A DNA stretch of 64,000 nucleotides from contig JAFECQ010000020.1 in assembly GCA_018242065.1 (NCBI GenBank), forward strand, positions 1 through 64,000, written 5' to 3'. Positions 10,201-18,324 of the stretch are shown here, piece after piece (the first letter of the stretch is position 1; every line of letters begins with the position of its first letter). The notes under the pieces were generated by a model. That model made no database searches. It was not told the DNA's origin and saw only the letters and a program-made list of their open reading frames with translations. Position numbers and translations under genes: made by a program. The DNA comes from Pseudomonadota bacterium. GTDB taxonomy: Bacteria; Pseudomonadota; Alphaproteobacteria; UBA9655.

Positions 10201-10424
10201 CGAATATAGTCCGTATGTTCAGGTGAAAATAGTGGATAGGCTATAGATCGTTTTTCAGTTTCAGGTAAGGCTGGAGGAGAGTCTTTTTGCTCTGTTTCTT
10301 TCTTCTTAGTTGCAGCAATACTTATTGAAGAGGCCGGTCCATCATCATCCGTCATTCCCCATGTAGATTGGCCCCCCAAAAACAAACAGGTAGACACTAA
10401 AAGTGATTTTTTAAAAAAATTCAT
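7287..10424 (-). CDS. Exported ankyrin-repeat protein with two HEPN-like segments
   Basis: Translation most likely starts at the ATG at 10424 (AGGAG five bases upstream), giving 1,045 residues; the frame is open up to 10490. A signal peptide (MNFFKKSLLVSTCLFLGG) opens the protein. Residues about 340-430 resemble DUF86-type HEPN domains: VLGEALNNIS, then a helix with RNVLEH (R-x4-H). Residues about 565-650 carry a second such block with RRNYSVH (again R-x4-H). Residues about 676-995 are ankyrin repeats in two blocks (for example GNSPLAYAVNEWNEDLIHSLLDHGAD and GWSALHHAAQQGKDAFVTILLD), followed by a Ser-rich tail. R-x4-6-H is the catalytic signature of HEPN ribonucleases; activity here is inference. 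The protein may act on the host, since ankyrin repeats bind eukaryotic proteins in many intracellular bacteria. The gene lies just downstream of traD, apparently with its own start signals and terminator. Confidence 0.75.
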   Translation of the reverse strand: MNFFKKSLLVSTCLFLGGQSTWGMTDDDGPASSISIAATKKKETEQKDSPPALPETEKRSIAYPLFSPEHTDYIRLINIRHLLANRDKVHPIYLLRNLSWQVDGMHVLKRSFRDRTRDVVPIWSLLAYLHKGLAVPDLSQEFSAAFVAQFTPHLSEIQETLAALENLECRKSSIRQTMARAPGHLARETFKSHMTRHFASEDSSGTGKPTDSDLMARDFLLSVGKTPIDDELRKIEKCSLFTHEYRFEASLECVADYIRACSGDVAPIEELRERVKVEEQRLNETLNDIERKPSTLRLQRLIGILYEYRSLEEAFEALKSLEPLNGSDKFSTALERRVLFQTITVLGEALNNISTPLDLDQSEDILRVIPSLKYVRNVLEHPEGYKQQKLDALLLNGDFAKRIWQGLTQDLLALRIPLEKRLAKLRGLITGKEKCEEKLTAILGHEGVSKIEDGPEPGMIPRKGKRIDLLMQQAHWMNNGLRYVQWLRRYFYHPSYGQIDPDHEDLSASAKTVVSVEGKSGYLKPKDQEKVVKVEEIISDIRELTQITGQFPTRNDFIVRLKGDRALRYGLVNLANQIYFKLNRNVEGHNLEFYRKLSHENKKQFEIIFGDMKDRRNYSVHDLWRQDLRGLGTLLHIRLKLLQSILESVTKSIPRVPPVKATRQMWREIYDQSLSLERLETLIGEGADVNALDREGNSPLAYAVNEWNEDLIHSLLDHGADPNLCDKSGIYPIHTAAEDGRLDLVLLLNESGADLDCKDVNGQTPEDYATRAGAEDCAAYLRGGCARFRGDTADTLHRNLDPLWLQAEHVDPILGYCPNFFDADGRLPLVISIEKSEAGNAEGILKIVKSLVSVGADVNQRQLLDGQSALIATAQYSGSHELLLFLLDAGADVTVVDNYGWSALHHAAQQGKDAFVTILLDRQADVSLGDSDGRTPLLVHLNTSKGGNIETVKLLLARGASPNDKDSVSGMSALDYAAKNGRRDIYELLLQHGAVPSASSSSTHSSHSSSDPLASLKASASPKSTLARSSESSSSGDEGGSSEGE

Positions 10425-10719
10425 AAGATCTCCTATTAGCTTACTTATACATTTCTTTTTTATGCTCAGCTTGAACGATTTACGTGTCAAAATTCCAATA
10501 GATATGAAAGGTTTTTATATGAGGAAAGGATAAGGTAGAGGTTTTAGTCTGATGGAAAAAAGATGATGTCTCTTTATAGCATTTTTCTACATCTAAAGAG
10601 TGTTCAAAAATAGGTTTTGGTACACATGGTCGTCGGCTCATAAACCCCTGAAGTATTACCTTTTTATTTATTATTTACAGCTTACAAGAAAATTAATTTA
10701 AATTCAATGAACTTTGTTC

Positions 10720-12609
10720 TCACACCAATTCCTCCTCTTCAGAGATCTCCGTGACGTGACCTTCATCCGCTACTTCAATTGATCCGTAATCTCTTTTTTT
10801 CTCTGGTTTGAGGAGGAAAGCTGGCACCTGCGAGAAGGCAGGTGTTTGATAGGTCATTTGCAATTTTGTACAAGGGTGATCCCCTGGGAGTTTTACATAG
10901 GCCTCGAGATCTTTGAGTTGAGAAAGTTCAGTTGGCATGATGAGGGGCTTTTGGCGGGTGTGATGACTTAAGGAAACACCATCTCTCATGCTGTTAGCAC
11001 CGTAGGAGATATTTTCTTGTGGTTCGATTTCTTCCTTATCCCCTAGGATCTTTGAGATCCACGTTTGAGTTGAAGGTTCAGTACAACGGAAGAAGATTTT
11101 TGTGTTAAAGAGATCAAGCATGCTTTCTGCACCTTGTCGTCCATAAATTTCTTCCAGTTGAGGTTTGCCCTGAAACCCTATGAGAAAGCATCCTCCGTAT
11201 TTACGTCCTTCTGCAAGACCCATCTGAAGGCTGGGAAGCTTTTGAAGAGATGCCAGCTCATCAATGACGAACCAAAGACGTCTGTTATGATTTACATCAT
11301 GCCACTCGCCACGGCATTGCCTTGGGCGCAGCCGGGTAGCATGCGTATCCACTTGATCTGGTAGCACCATCAAAGCGTTGATTGCTGTATCCACCCAGGC
11401 TGAGATCAATGGTCTTAAAGTTTGCCGTTGATCAGGTCGGGCAGTTATAAAAAGCCAGCCTTCGCTGTTACACAGCTTCGGCTGGCAAGTCAATTTTTTT
11501 TGGTGCTGGATCCAATCTCTAATGGAGAATGGTTCTGCAGTTGATTCTAACTGGAGGAGTGCTTCAATCTGAGAAGAAAGAACACTCCTTATGGATTGGG
11601 TTGTCTTTTCATTATCTTTACAAGCGAAGGTTGCTGCTTCTGTTCCTTTAAAAAAATCCTCAAACTCTTTGCTTGAGGCACTTAAAAGAAATGTCGTTAG
11701 TTGGTTGATGTCCAATATTCCTTGAGAGGCGTACTTTCGAAGAGCTGTTTTAAAAACGGCACGACTTGCATTATCCCAAAATGGATCTTTTGAATGGTAA
11801 GATTCAGGAATAAAGGAGGTTGCAAGCACATCATAATGAGAGTCTAAGGAACAATCTGCCCAAGGATGCCAAGACTCTGATCGTATGTCCAAAGGATTGA
11901 GAATAAAATCTGTTTCTTCATTATAATATCGGGAGATGTATGTTCCTGTTACATCTACGATAATGGCTCTGTCATTTCTTCTTCGGATTTGGGGGAGTAA
12001 AATATGAAAAGCATTGGTCTTTCCTGAGCCCGTCGTTCCTGTCAGTAAGAGATGAGAAGTTTCTTTATCCTTTATGAGTGGAAGAGTTTCTAAGTGAAGG
12101 TCAGAGGCCTCCCCCTTTCTTCTTAAGAGTTTTGCAAGACGAGTATGGATTAAAAACGTATTCCCTCGTTGATGCTGTGCTTGTTTATGTCCTTTCCCCA
12201 GAAAAAACCAAAGACTCATGAGTGCTAAAAAACTCCATCCAATCCATTCTAGGCTTTTAAAGGCTATTTCTTTAAGAGTTTGTTCCATCTCTTGAGTGAT
12301 CTCTTTAAGAAAAGGATCGTTTAGAATGCTCAGGCATCGCCTGCTGTAAGGTTTTCCGCGAAGAGGAATATAATGTTGATAAAGTTTTGAATGCTGCTCG
12401 GCAGATGTTGTTGCGATCATAAACTTCGCCCAAGAGGTTTGAGAAAGGGCTCTCCAATCAGATAAAGGGAGATGATAGCTGTTCCAAACAAAGTGCCCAA
12501 TTCCCACTATAAGAGAGACAATGACGCCTGCAATGAGGATTTGCTTCAGCATCCTCAATTGGTGAATGTGAACTTGCCCTCCTTGCGTGATAGTTTTAAA
12601 CAAAGGCAT
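10720..12609 (-). CDS. traD: TraD-type conjugative coupling protein
   Basis: The VirD4/TraD ATPase that couples the relaxosome to the type IV secretion channel at the inner membrane. The N-terminus has two hydrophobic segments (about residues 22-45 and 122-140 from the chosen start). These are followed by the TraD-typical QRGNTFLIHTRLAKLL stretch, a Walker A motif GTTGSGKT (about residue 191) and a Walker B-like LWFVIDELASLQKLPSL. The tail is acidic (EISEEEELV), as in coupling proteins that contact relaxosome partners. The reading frame opens at a GTG at 12633, but the ATG at 12609 has a GAAGAG upstream and matches the family N-terminus better. Last gene of the tra operon, separated from traG by about 30 bases. 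Confidence 0.93.
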   Translation of the reverse strand: MPLFKTITQGGQVHIHQLRMLKQILIAGVIVSLIVGIGHFVWNSYHLPLSDWRALSQTSWAKFMIATTSAEQHSKLYQHYIPLRGKPYSRRCLSILNDPFLKEITQEMEQTLKEIAFKSLEWIGWSFLALMSLWFFLGKGHKQAQHQRGNTFLIHTRLAKLLRRKGEASDLHLETLPLIKDKETSHLLLTGTTGSGKTNAFHILLPQIRRRNDRAIIVDVTGTYISRYYNEETDFILNPLDIRSESWHPWADCSLDSHYDVLATSFIPESYHSKDPFWDNASRAVFKTALRKYASQGILDINQLTTFLLSASSKEFEDFFKGTEAATFACKDNEKTTQSIRSVLSSQIEALLQLESTAEPFSIRDWIQHQKKLTCQPKLCNSEGWLFITARPDQRQTLRPLISAWVDTAINALMVLPDQVDTHATRLRPRQCRGEWHDVNHNRRLWFVIDELASLQKLPSLQMGLAEGRKYGGCFLIGFQGKPQLEEIYGRQGAESMLDLFNTKIFFRCTEPSTQTWISKILGDKEEIEPQENISYGANSMRDGVSLSHHTRQKPLIMPTELSQLKDLEAYVKLPGDHPCTKLQMTYQTPAFSQVPAFLLKPEKKRDYGSIEVADEGHVTEISEEEELV

Positions 12610-12638
12610 AACAACACATCTCTTCAATAACACTGCTG

Positions 12639-15578
12639 TTAGGGAACAATTTTATCAAAAGGAGCAGCATGGGCAGAATCAATGTTTTCGAGAACGTGTT
12701 TTGCTTTCCCTCCCATGCTCATCACAGTCTCGTTGAGGGTTGCTCCCAAATTCTCAGCGGTTGTGCCAAGTAAACTTTGATTTTTTGATACTTCAACAGC
12801 ATTTTGCAACGGCGCCTCCTGGCTATTAAGGTTTTCTTGTCCCTTTCTCATCTCTTGGTCGGTCTTGGCTATTTTTTTCTCAATTTCTGTTTTTAAATTG
12901 GTATATGAGGGTGAATGGTTATTTCTAACTGGCTCACTTATTGAACCGTCTTGGATCTTTTGAAGATCGCGATGTTGTTCCTTTTGTCCCTCCATTGCAT
13001 GGCTTGCCTTCATACTGGCAGTTGGTCGAGGCGCACTTAGATCTAAATTTATTTCGCTCCCTTCTTTATGAACCCTTTGCGTCTTTTGATCATAGTGTTC
13101 TCGGATGTCGGATTCAGAGTTTTGCATTGCAGAAGCATTTTCGAATTGCGTATCTAATTTTTTCTGCTCTTGGGGCGCATCAAAACCAGCCAGTGCATAT
13201 TGGGGATTTTCTTCTTGGAAACTTCTCTTATAAGCAAGATATTCTTCTCCTCTTTTCTGCTGAATGGTAAGAGCGCCTCGTGCACCAATCTTACCTCCAG
13301 CATTTCCAGCAGGTCCGCTATGGGCAGGCTGAGCTGCAATATAATTGAGAATCTCTTGGGTGATATTTCTTTGCTCTTGAATGCCAGTGCTTTGACTTGA
13401 TGAAAGAGAGTTCGAGATTTCATCTACCTTTGTCTGTGCAATTATGGCTTCACTTCTCATGTGACGAGCCTCATTCAAACTTGTCATAGCGCCACTTGCC
13501 AATGAGCTACCTTTTGTATCATTTTTACTTTCCGAAATGGCTTTAGTAGCTAAAAGAACCTTATCAACGCTTTCTGTATAGCCCCGGGTTTGGGCGATGG
13601 ATTTTGCTGTCTCAACGGCTTTTTGACGAGCCGCATTGGTTGAGAAGTTTCCACTCATTCCACCTCCCGTTCCCAGGACTTCAATCCCAGCTTTTGCATA
13701 AAAAGCAGCTTCCATTGCCTGAGCTTCTGTGAAATGACCGCTGCTCTTGATATCATCAATAAAGTTCTTGTGCTCTTGAAGGGCCTTACTTTCTGATGTA
13801 GTCAAAGATTTATTATAGTTTTCTCCTGCGCTAACATCACTTCCTACATGATGAAGAAGATTTGTTGTTTGCTGATAGGCTGCGTCAATCTGCTTCCCAG
13901 CAGCGATGCTTTTAGTGTTCGCTATGCTCTCAGCATGATTAAGCCGTTGCTGCCGCTCAATGCTTTCATTAAATGTGGCCATTTCTTGGACTGAACCTTG
14001 AGAGATTCCACGATCAACAAATGTCTGTGCTCCACGCCCATGGGTTATTGTCTCAACGCCATCTACACCCATGGCTGTAAATTGAGACGCATTATAGCTT
14101 GGACTCGTTTGATGCTGAAAAGCGCTTGTATTTTGATAAGCCTGCGTTCCCATACTAAGATTTCCCAAGCTTACATTTCCAGAAACTGTTTCAGCCGCAG
14201 CGCCACTCGAAGCTGATTGCATTGCAGATCCTAAATGTTGGGCAAGGCCTACAAAAGCTCCTGCTCCTTGTTTTAAAATGCTATAAGAGATGAAAGGAAT
14301 ACTCACCGATAACCAAGCAGCTAAAGTTGTCATATCCGTGTTAGCATTAATAATGGCTGACGAGTTTAAAAGCGTAAGACCCGTTTCAAAACCATGACTC
14401 ATCGTTTCGCGTATTCCATAAAGCGTCATGATGAGGTTTAAAACGGCATAAAGGGGCGCCCAAAGCTGTGTCCAAACAAGAATTCCAAAATAGGTTATGA
14501 GAATGCGAGATCCGTTAGGTAAAAGAGCCAACACCACGATAAAGATAAACAAAGCATAGCTCAAAGCTTCAATCACATTCTTAAAGAGAGGTAATGTACG
14601 TGCTGCAATCTCACCTGCAGCAGCATAGGTTGAGCGTTGCTGTAAAAGAGCCTTTGTAGCAGCATAATTTGAAGGAGATCCCAACTCAGAAAGTTTATTA
14701 TTTGAGCCTTCCTCAATGGCATGGATCATCATCTCTTGTCGAAGAAGATTCTGAGCATTTTCTGCAATAGCTCGTCCTTCAGAAAGAAGTCTGGCACTTC
14801 CCATCAAATCAGTTAGAAAAGCACTTTCAGTTAACTTTCTGTTTTGAACATGGGAACCATAAAGTGCAGTTGCTCTTTTGATTTCTCCATTCCATAAGGT
14901 ACTGAGGAGTTTCGCTCCTTGCTGGCAAGTTACAACAACTCCTGGATTTGTATCCTCCTTATATAAAAATCCAAGAACGGGTGATGCTCTGCTTGAAACA
15001 AACTCCCAGATATCAGGGACGTTTTGAAGATCGGTAAGTGTATATTTGTGTCCAATCATAGCATCATATACGATGCATTGATTCACAAATCTTTCCATAT
15101 TTCCTTTGAACATAGGATCAATAATTCTAAACTGCCCCACTTGACTCATCAGAGCTGAAGCAAACACGGTACCTGTCTTATGATAGGGCATATAGTCAGG
15201 AAGGGTAAAAACAGACTCAAATTCTTCTGTAATAGATCTCCCCACCTGACTCACAAAACTTGCAAAAGCTCCTAAAGCGTAGGGAACATTATCGATCTTA
15301 TGTTTTGTATTGGAGAGAGGGTCATGAATAAAAAGGGTCGTCTTTGGCAAGAAGATCAGATTGGTTGCGATCACAACCCATAAGAACCATTTCAAGCCTT
15401 CAATCAACTGCTGGTGAAAGAGTATGAGAATAACAATATAAACCGAGCCAACCATCAGGCCGACCCGTATTAAGGAGAGGATCATCCCTGTTCGGTCTTC
15501 TTTAAACAAAGCTGCAATACCATTAAAGACAAGAGCAAAGAGCTCTCCTCCACCATATGTCGTAATAACATGTTCCAT
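12639..15578 (-). CDS. traG: TraG-type mating-pair stabilisation and pilus assembly protein
   Basis: A 979-residue inner-membrane protein of F-type conjugation; in F, TraG is needed for pilus assembly (N-terminal part) and mating-pair stabilisation/entry exclusion contact (C-terminal part). The start MEHVITTYGGGELFALVFNGIAAL matches the conserved TraG N-terminus. Hydrophobic segments lie near residues 30-75 and 335-450. The C-terminal half (about 480-979) is long, polar, Gln/Ser/Ala-rich and probably periplasmic, with coiled-coil-like stretches. Follows traH across a heptad-repeat element. Confidence 0.9.
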   Translation of the reverse strand: MEHVITTYGGGELFALVFNGIAALFKEDRTGMILSLIRVGLMVGSVYIVILILFHQQLIEGLKWFLWVVIATNLIFLPKTTLFIHDPLSNTKHKIDNVPYALGAFASFVSQVGRSITEEFESVFTLPDYMPYHKTGTVFASALMSQVGQFRIIDPMFKGNMERFVNQCIVYDAMIGHKYTLTDLQNVPDIWEFVSSRASPVLGFLYKEDTNPGVVVTCQQGAKLLSTLWNGEIKRATALYGSHVQNRKLTESAFLTDLMGSARLLSEGRAIAENAQNLLRQEMMIHAIEEGSNNKLSELGSPSNYAATKALLQQRSTYAAAGEIAARTLPLFKNVIEALSYALFIFIVVLALLPNGSRILITYFGILVWTQLWAPLYAVLNLIMTLYGIRETMSHGFETGLTLLNSSAIINANTDMTTLAAWLSVSIPFISYSILKQGAGAFVGLAQHLGSAMQSASSGAAAETVSGNVSLGNLSMGTQAYQNTSAFQHQTSPSYNASQFTAMGVDGVETITHGRGAQTFVDRGISQGSVQEMATFNESIERQQRLNHAESIANTKSIAAGKQIDAAYQQTTNLLHHVGSDVSAGENYNKSLTTSESKALQEHKNFIDDIKSSGHFTEAQAMEAAFYAKAGIEVLGTGGGMSGNFSTNAARQKAVETAKSIAQTRGYTESVDKVLLATKAISESKNDTKGSSLASGAMTSLNEARHMRSEAIIAQTKVDEISNSLSSSQSTGIQEQRNITQEILNYIAAQPAHSGPAGNAGGKIGARGALTIQQKRGEEYLAYKRSFQEENPQYALAGFDAPQEQKKLDTQFENASAMQNSESDIREHYDQKTQRVHKEGSEINLDLSAPRPTASMKASHAMEGQKEQHRDLQKIQDGSISEPVRNNHSPSYTNLKTEIEKKIAKTDQEMRKGQENLNSQEAPLQNAVEVSKNQSLLGTTAENLGATLNETVMSMGGKAKHVLENIDSAHAAPFDKIVP

Positions 15579-15587
15579 GTTATTTCT

Positions 15588-15722
15588 CAGTATCCAGTAT
15601 TCAGTGCCCAGTGTTCAGAGAGTTTGTTGGAACACCTGATACCTGGATCTATTTGTTTTTGAAGTTGAACCATCATTTTTTTCTTTCTTTTCTGAATACT
15701 GAACACTGAGTACTGATCACTG
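15588..15722. repeat. Heptad-repeat palindromic element at the traH/traG junction
   Basis: Two 31-bp arms (15588-15618 and 15692-15722) in inverted orientation around a 73-bp spacer. Each arm is a degenerate run of the heptamer CTGANNA (right arm: CTGAATA, CTGAACA, CTGAGTA, CTGATCA, CTG). The right arm contains the TGA stop codon of traH; the left arm ends ten bases before the traG ATG. The spacer carries a polypyrimidine run (TTTTTTTCTTTCTTTT) next to the right arm. A 29-codon minus-strand ORF spans the spacer and left arm but has no sign of being a gene. Confidence 0.8.
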
Positions 15723-17219
15723 CACAGCTTGCTGGGAGATAAATATATTTTGGAGTTTGGCTTCGATCTGTTGGGTTCTCTCAACCAAATCAAGAGTGAT
15801 CGCCATTTGCTCAAAAAGAGCCGTCCGTTTTGCAAAAAGCATCTTGCGTGATGAAGCTATTCCCGCTCTAAGTTCTTCAATCATTTGATCATTGATTTGG
15901 GTTTTCTTAAGCTGCGTGACGCTATCCCAGACAAGAGTCATAACTTCTTCGAGATATGAGAGGAGGATATCATGTGCGATTGCTTCACTGAAATCAGAGG
16001 CACTTAGAGGACTTCCTCCTTCTTTAAAAGCTGCTTCAACAGCCATAATCTTTAAAACAGGAAGTTTTGTTGTATTGATAAACCCACGTTCTTCCTCAGA
16101 AAGAGGTCTATCTTCACGAATCTTTTGAGAGAGGGAGAGAAGGAGCCGATGCACTTTTGCATAAAGAGCCCGTTCTCTTGAAAGGGCCATATGTTGAAGG
16201 TGAGGCGCAAGACACTGATCTTCTGAAAGAGTATCACATTTATAGATCTGAACAGGCGTATCTCCCATAATCAATCCAGAGATGAGCTGAGGGTCACTGC
16301 TTTTAGAGGGAAATACGATAACCTCTAAGCGATCCCGTACACGCCGAGAGACAATCGTGCCTGAAACTGTCATAAAGAGTTCTGCCAAACTAGGATCTGC
16401 TCTTAAAAATTCATTCTTCTGCAACGCTTTCCAGGCAATGTTAAATTCATCCCCAAGAATATCCTTAAATCCTTGTCTTTCTGCTTTTCGACTATTGATC
16501 TCATCCCTTCTTTCTTCAGCACCACACTTTTGATGGCCTTGTGTCCAATCACTCACAACGCCTAGATCCTTACTCATCGCATTGCAGAGAAGGTTAGAAG
16601 ACGCATCAGATTGAGGCCAAGCTCCGCCAACAAGAGTTGCAGCTGCCTCACAAGAATTGATGCTATGGGTGGTCATCTGCCGAACAGCAGCAGATAAATC
16701 ATCTAAGACGCTTTTGATTTGAGGGGTCACCGTTGCTAGAGCAAGATTGAAGGCATATCCACTTGCATTGCTACCAATGTTGCGCAGAAGCTGGGTGAAT
16801 TCCTGAGCATTAATAAAGCTAAATCCCCCTAAGAAGAGATCAATTCCACCACATCCAGATCGATAATGAGGTAGTTGCAAAGAAAAGAGTTCTGATTGGT
16901 GAACTTTTGAACGCGCAAAAACACTGCCGCCTGTGTAAAACCCTCCCGTTTGATCCTCATATCCACCAGACGAAGTTACGTTGTGTGACATCCCAAGAGA
17001 TCTAAATGCAGACTCGAGGTTTTCTTGCATGCCAGCTTGGAGAGAACCACAAGAGAAGATAAAAAAAAGAAACCCGTAAATCCAAGAATGAATATGGGAA
17101 TTCCTTTTTCCACATTTTTTGGTGTTTTTTTCGTTTTTCTTATATTTTTTTCTTTTATTTTGGGCTTCTTTACTTAAAAAATTACATTTGATAGGGTTAG
17201 TACTAAGGAGAAATGCCAT
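15717..17219 (-). CDS. traH: TraH-type pilus assembly protein
   Basis: Periplasmic/outer-membrane-linked assembly factor of the F-type pilus. Conserved family stretches are GGYEDQTGGFYTGGS, GCGGIDLFLGGFSFI and the SCEAAATLVGG region. The C-terminal part (about 400-500) has coiled-coil character. The hydrophobic export segment (SWIYGFLFFIFSCGSLQA) starts only at about residue 45; before it comes an unusual Lys/Asn-rich stretch. The ATG at 17219 has a weak GAGG eight bases upstream and shares its CATG with the start of the opposite-strand antitoxin gene. A non-ATG start nearer the signal segment is possible, but no better codon was found. The stop codon lies inside the heptad element. Confidence 0.9.
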   Translation of the reverse strand: MAFLLSTNPIKCNFLSKEAQNKRKKYKKNEKNTKKCGKRNSHIHSWIYGFLFFIFSCGSLQAGMQENLESAFRSLGMSHNVTSSGGYEDQTGGFYTGGSVFARSKVHQSELFSLQLPHYRSGCGGIDLFLGGFSFINAQEFTQLLRNIGSNASGYAFNLALATVTPQIKSVLDDLSAAVRQMTTHSINSCEAAATLVGGAWPQSDASSNLLCNAMSKDLGVVSDWTQGHQKCGAEERRDEINSRKAERQGFKDILGDEFNIAWKALQKNEFLRADPSLAELFMTVSGTIVSRRVRDRLEVIVFPSKSSDPQLISGLIMGDTPVQIYKCDTLSEDQCLAPHLQHMALSRERALYAKVHRLLLSLSQKIREDRPLSEEERGFINTTKLPVLKIMAVEAAFKEGGSPLSASDFSEAIAHDILLSYLEEVMTLVWDSVTQLKKTQINDQMIEELRAGIASSRKMLFAKRTALFEQMAITLDLVERTQQIEAKLQNIFISQQAVQ

Positions 17220-17448
17220 GACCTACCTCACTATTCCGGACGAATTAGATAAGCTCTTTGAAGCTCTCTCAGCAAAAGGGGGTATTTCCAAGGTTGAATA
17301 TGCACTTTATGTTTTAAAAGAATTCTTAGAAGAGCAAGAAGATTATCTTCATGCACTTGAAAGTGCTCTACGTATCGAAAGAGGGGAAGAAGAAACCGTC
17401 CCTTTTGAAGAGGTTGTAAAGAAGCTTGGCTTAGAAAAAGAAGCCTAG
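17218..17448 (+). CDS. Orphan ribbon-helix-helix antitoxin-like protein
   Basis: A 76-residue protein on the strand opposite to the tra operon, with a strong AAGGAG seven bases before the ATG. The sequence MTYLTIPDELDKLFEALS, then SKVEYALYVLKEFLE and a tail EEETVPFEEVVKKLGLEKE, has the layout of RelB/DUF6290-type ribbon-helix-helix antitoxins: a short beta strand, two helices and a toxin-binding tail. No toxin gene lies beside it: the next base after its stop leads into the 3' end of traF. Its start codon overlaps the traH start in the palindrome CATG at 17217-17220. The longer frame from 17119 is unlikely because of the ribosome site. The family call is by pattern only. Confidence 0.65.
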   Translation: MTYLTIPDELDKLFEALSAKGGISKVEYALYVLKEFLEEQEDYLHALESALRIERGEEETVPFEEVVKKLGLEKEA

Positions 17449-17454
17449 GGTTCA

Positions 17455-18255
17455 TTATTTTAAGTCTCCTTTTTCAAAGTTTGTCTTAGAAACTCGAGTC
17501 AAAACCTCAACTCTTTTTTCAATCTCTGATTCTGAAGTCATGCCATAAGCAAGCGGAATGAGCTTTCCTGTTTTAGGATGTACCGCAATAAGGGCGGGTA
17601 CATGTAAAACCTGGAGACGCTCTGCAATACCATTATCTTGTCTAGCTTCAGGAAACTCTTGTAATTTTCCTCCATCTATGGAAATGGCTAAGACTGACCA
17701 TCCGTACTTTTGAGAGAATCGTTTTACAATGGGTGCAAAGTGATGACAGTAAGAACAATTCTTGCGAAAGAAAAAAAATAATCCATACTCTTGCGCTAAT
17801 GCTTTAATGCTCTGAGAGAGTTGTTTATGCTTTTCTTCGTAATAGATATGACGTGCATTTTGATCAACGGGATATTGAAGTGTTTCATCTAAAGAAGGTG
17901 TGGTCATGATGACCTGCTTCCACATTTCAGAAAACCTTTGACTCTGGTCCATCAAAGCTTTTTGAGCCACAATGTAGGCAATAATCTTCTCTCTTGTGGG
18001 TTCAATGATGGCTGCATGGAGTTTCTGTTCTAATTCCTTGCGTTGCTTTTCAATTTGCTCCGTAGGAGATCGAGAAGCGAAAGAAGGAGCCATTTCTTTC
18101 TGATCACTGAACCCTGGATACTGATCACTGTCCTGGTACCAGTGCCAGCCTTCTGCATGACGTTCGAAGAAAGCTGCTGACGCAGCAGAACTCAGTAATC
18201 GGTTATCTGTAATCAGAAGAAAGAGTAAAAAAAGAGCAGACTTCGATATTATCAT
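17455..18255 (-). CDS. traF: TraF-type thioredoxin-fold pilus assembly protein
   Basis: F-type TraF, a periplasmic thioredoxin-fold protein of pilus assembly, 266 residues from the ATG at 18255 (AGGG six bases upstream). An ATG at 18285 and a GTG at 18321 are also in frame. The signal peptide reads MIISKSALFLLFLLITDN and on to SSAASA. The family hallmark GWHWY appears early, and the thioredoxin-like core has FFFFRKNCSYCHHFAPI with CSYC as a possible redox pair (about residues 167-170). The cis-Pro loop is VPAL. Three heptad arrays touch this gene: one upstream (18293-18323), one coding the end of the signal peptide (18191-18216), and one coding DSDQYPGFSDQ just after GWHWY (18100-18130). The last looks like an in-frame insertion. 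Confidence 0.92.
   Translation of the reverse strand: MIISKSALFLLFLLITDNRLLSSAASAAFFERHAEGWHWYQDSDQYPGFSDQKEMAPSFASRSPTEQIEKQRKELEQKLHAAIIEPTREKIIAYIVAQKALMDQSQRFSEMWKQVIMTTPSLDETLQYPVDQNARHIYYEEKHKQLSQSIKALAQEYGLFFFFRKNCSYCHHFAPIVKRFSQKYGWSVLAISIDGGKLQEFPEARQDNGIAERLQVLHVPALIAVHPKTGKLIPLAYGMTSESEIEKRVEVLTRVSKTNFEKGDLK
18100..18130. repeat. Single heptad array inside the traF coding region
   Basis: 31 bp: CTGATCA, CTGAACC, CTGGATA, CTGATCA, CTG on the plus strand. It has the same length and period as the arms of the intergenic elements. It is translated in traF as DSDQYPGFSDQ, directly after the conserved GWHWY. Confidence 0.8.
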
Positions 18256-18323
18256 AGGCAGCCCTATAAAATCTAAAGTTCTCATAATATTTCTGATGAC
18301 TGACGCCTGATTACTGACCACTG
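18191..18323. repeat. Heptad-repeat palindromic element at the traN/traF junction
   Basis: Arms at 18191-18216 (CAGT orientation on the plus strand) and 18293-18323 (CTGATGA, CTGACGC, CTGATTA, CTGACCA, CTG) around a 76-bp spacer. By eye 19 of 26 positions of the two arms are complementary. The right arm begins just past the traN stop. The spacer holds the traF ribosome site, start codon and the hydrophobic LFLLFLL codons. The left arm codes LITDNRLLS of the signal peptide. Confidence 0.75.
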
Positions 18324-18324
18324 A

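Noticed and set aside
15588-15722. CRISPR-like repeat-spacer structure
   Set aside because: The repeats are degenerate heptamers in inverted arms with one spacer, not direct repeats with several spacers, and no cas genes are present.
15587-15835. An 82-codon minus-strand ORF across the traH 3' end and the heptad element
   Set aside because: It overlaps traH in another frame and its second half is just translated repeat; no ribosome site supports the 82-codon frame.
17119-17217. Extended start of the antitoxin-like gene at 17119
   Set aside because: The added 33 residues are hydrophobic low-complexity sequence read from the antisense of traH; the AAGGAG before 17218 marks the real start.
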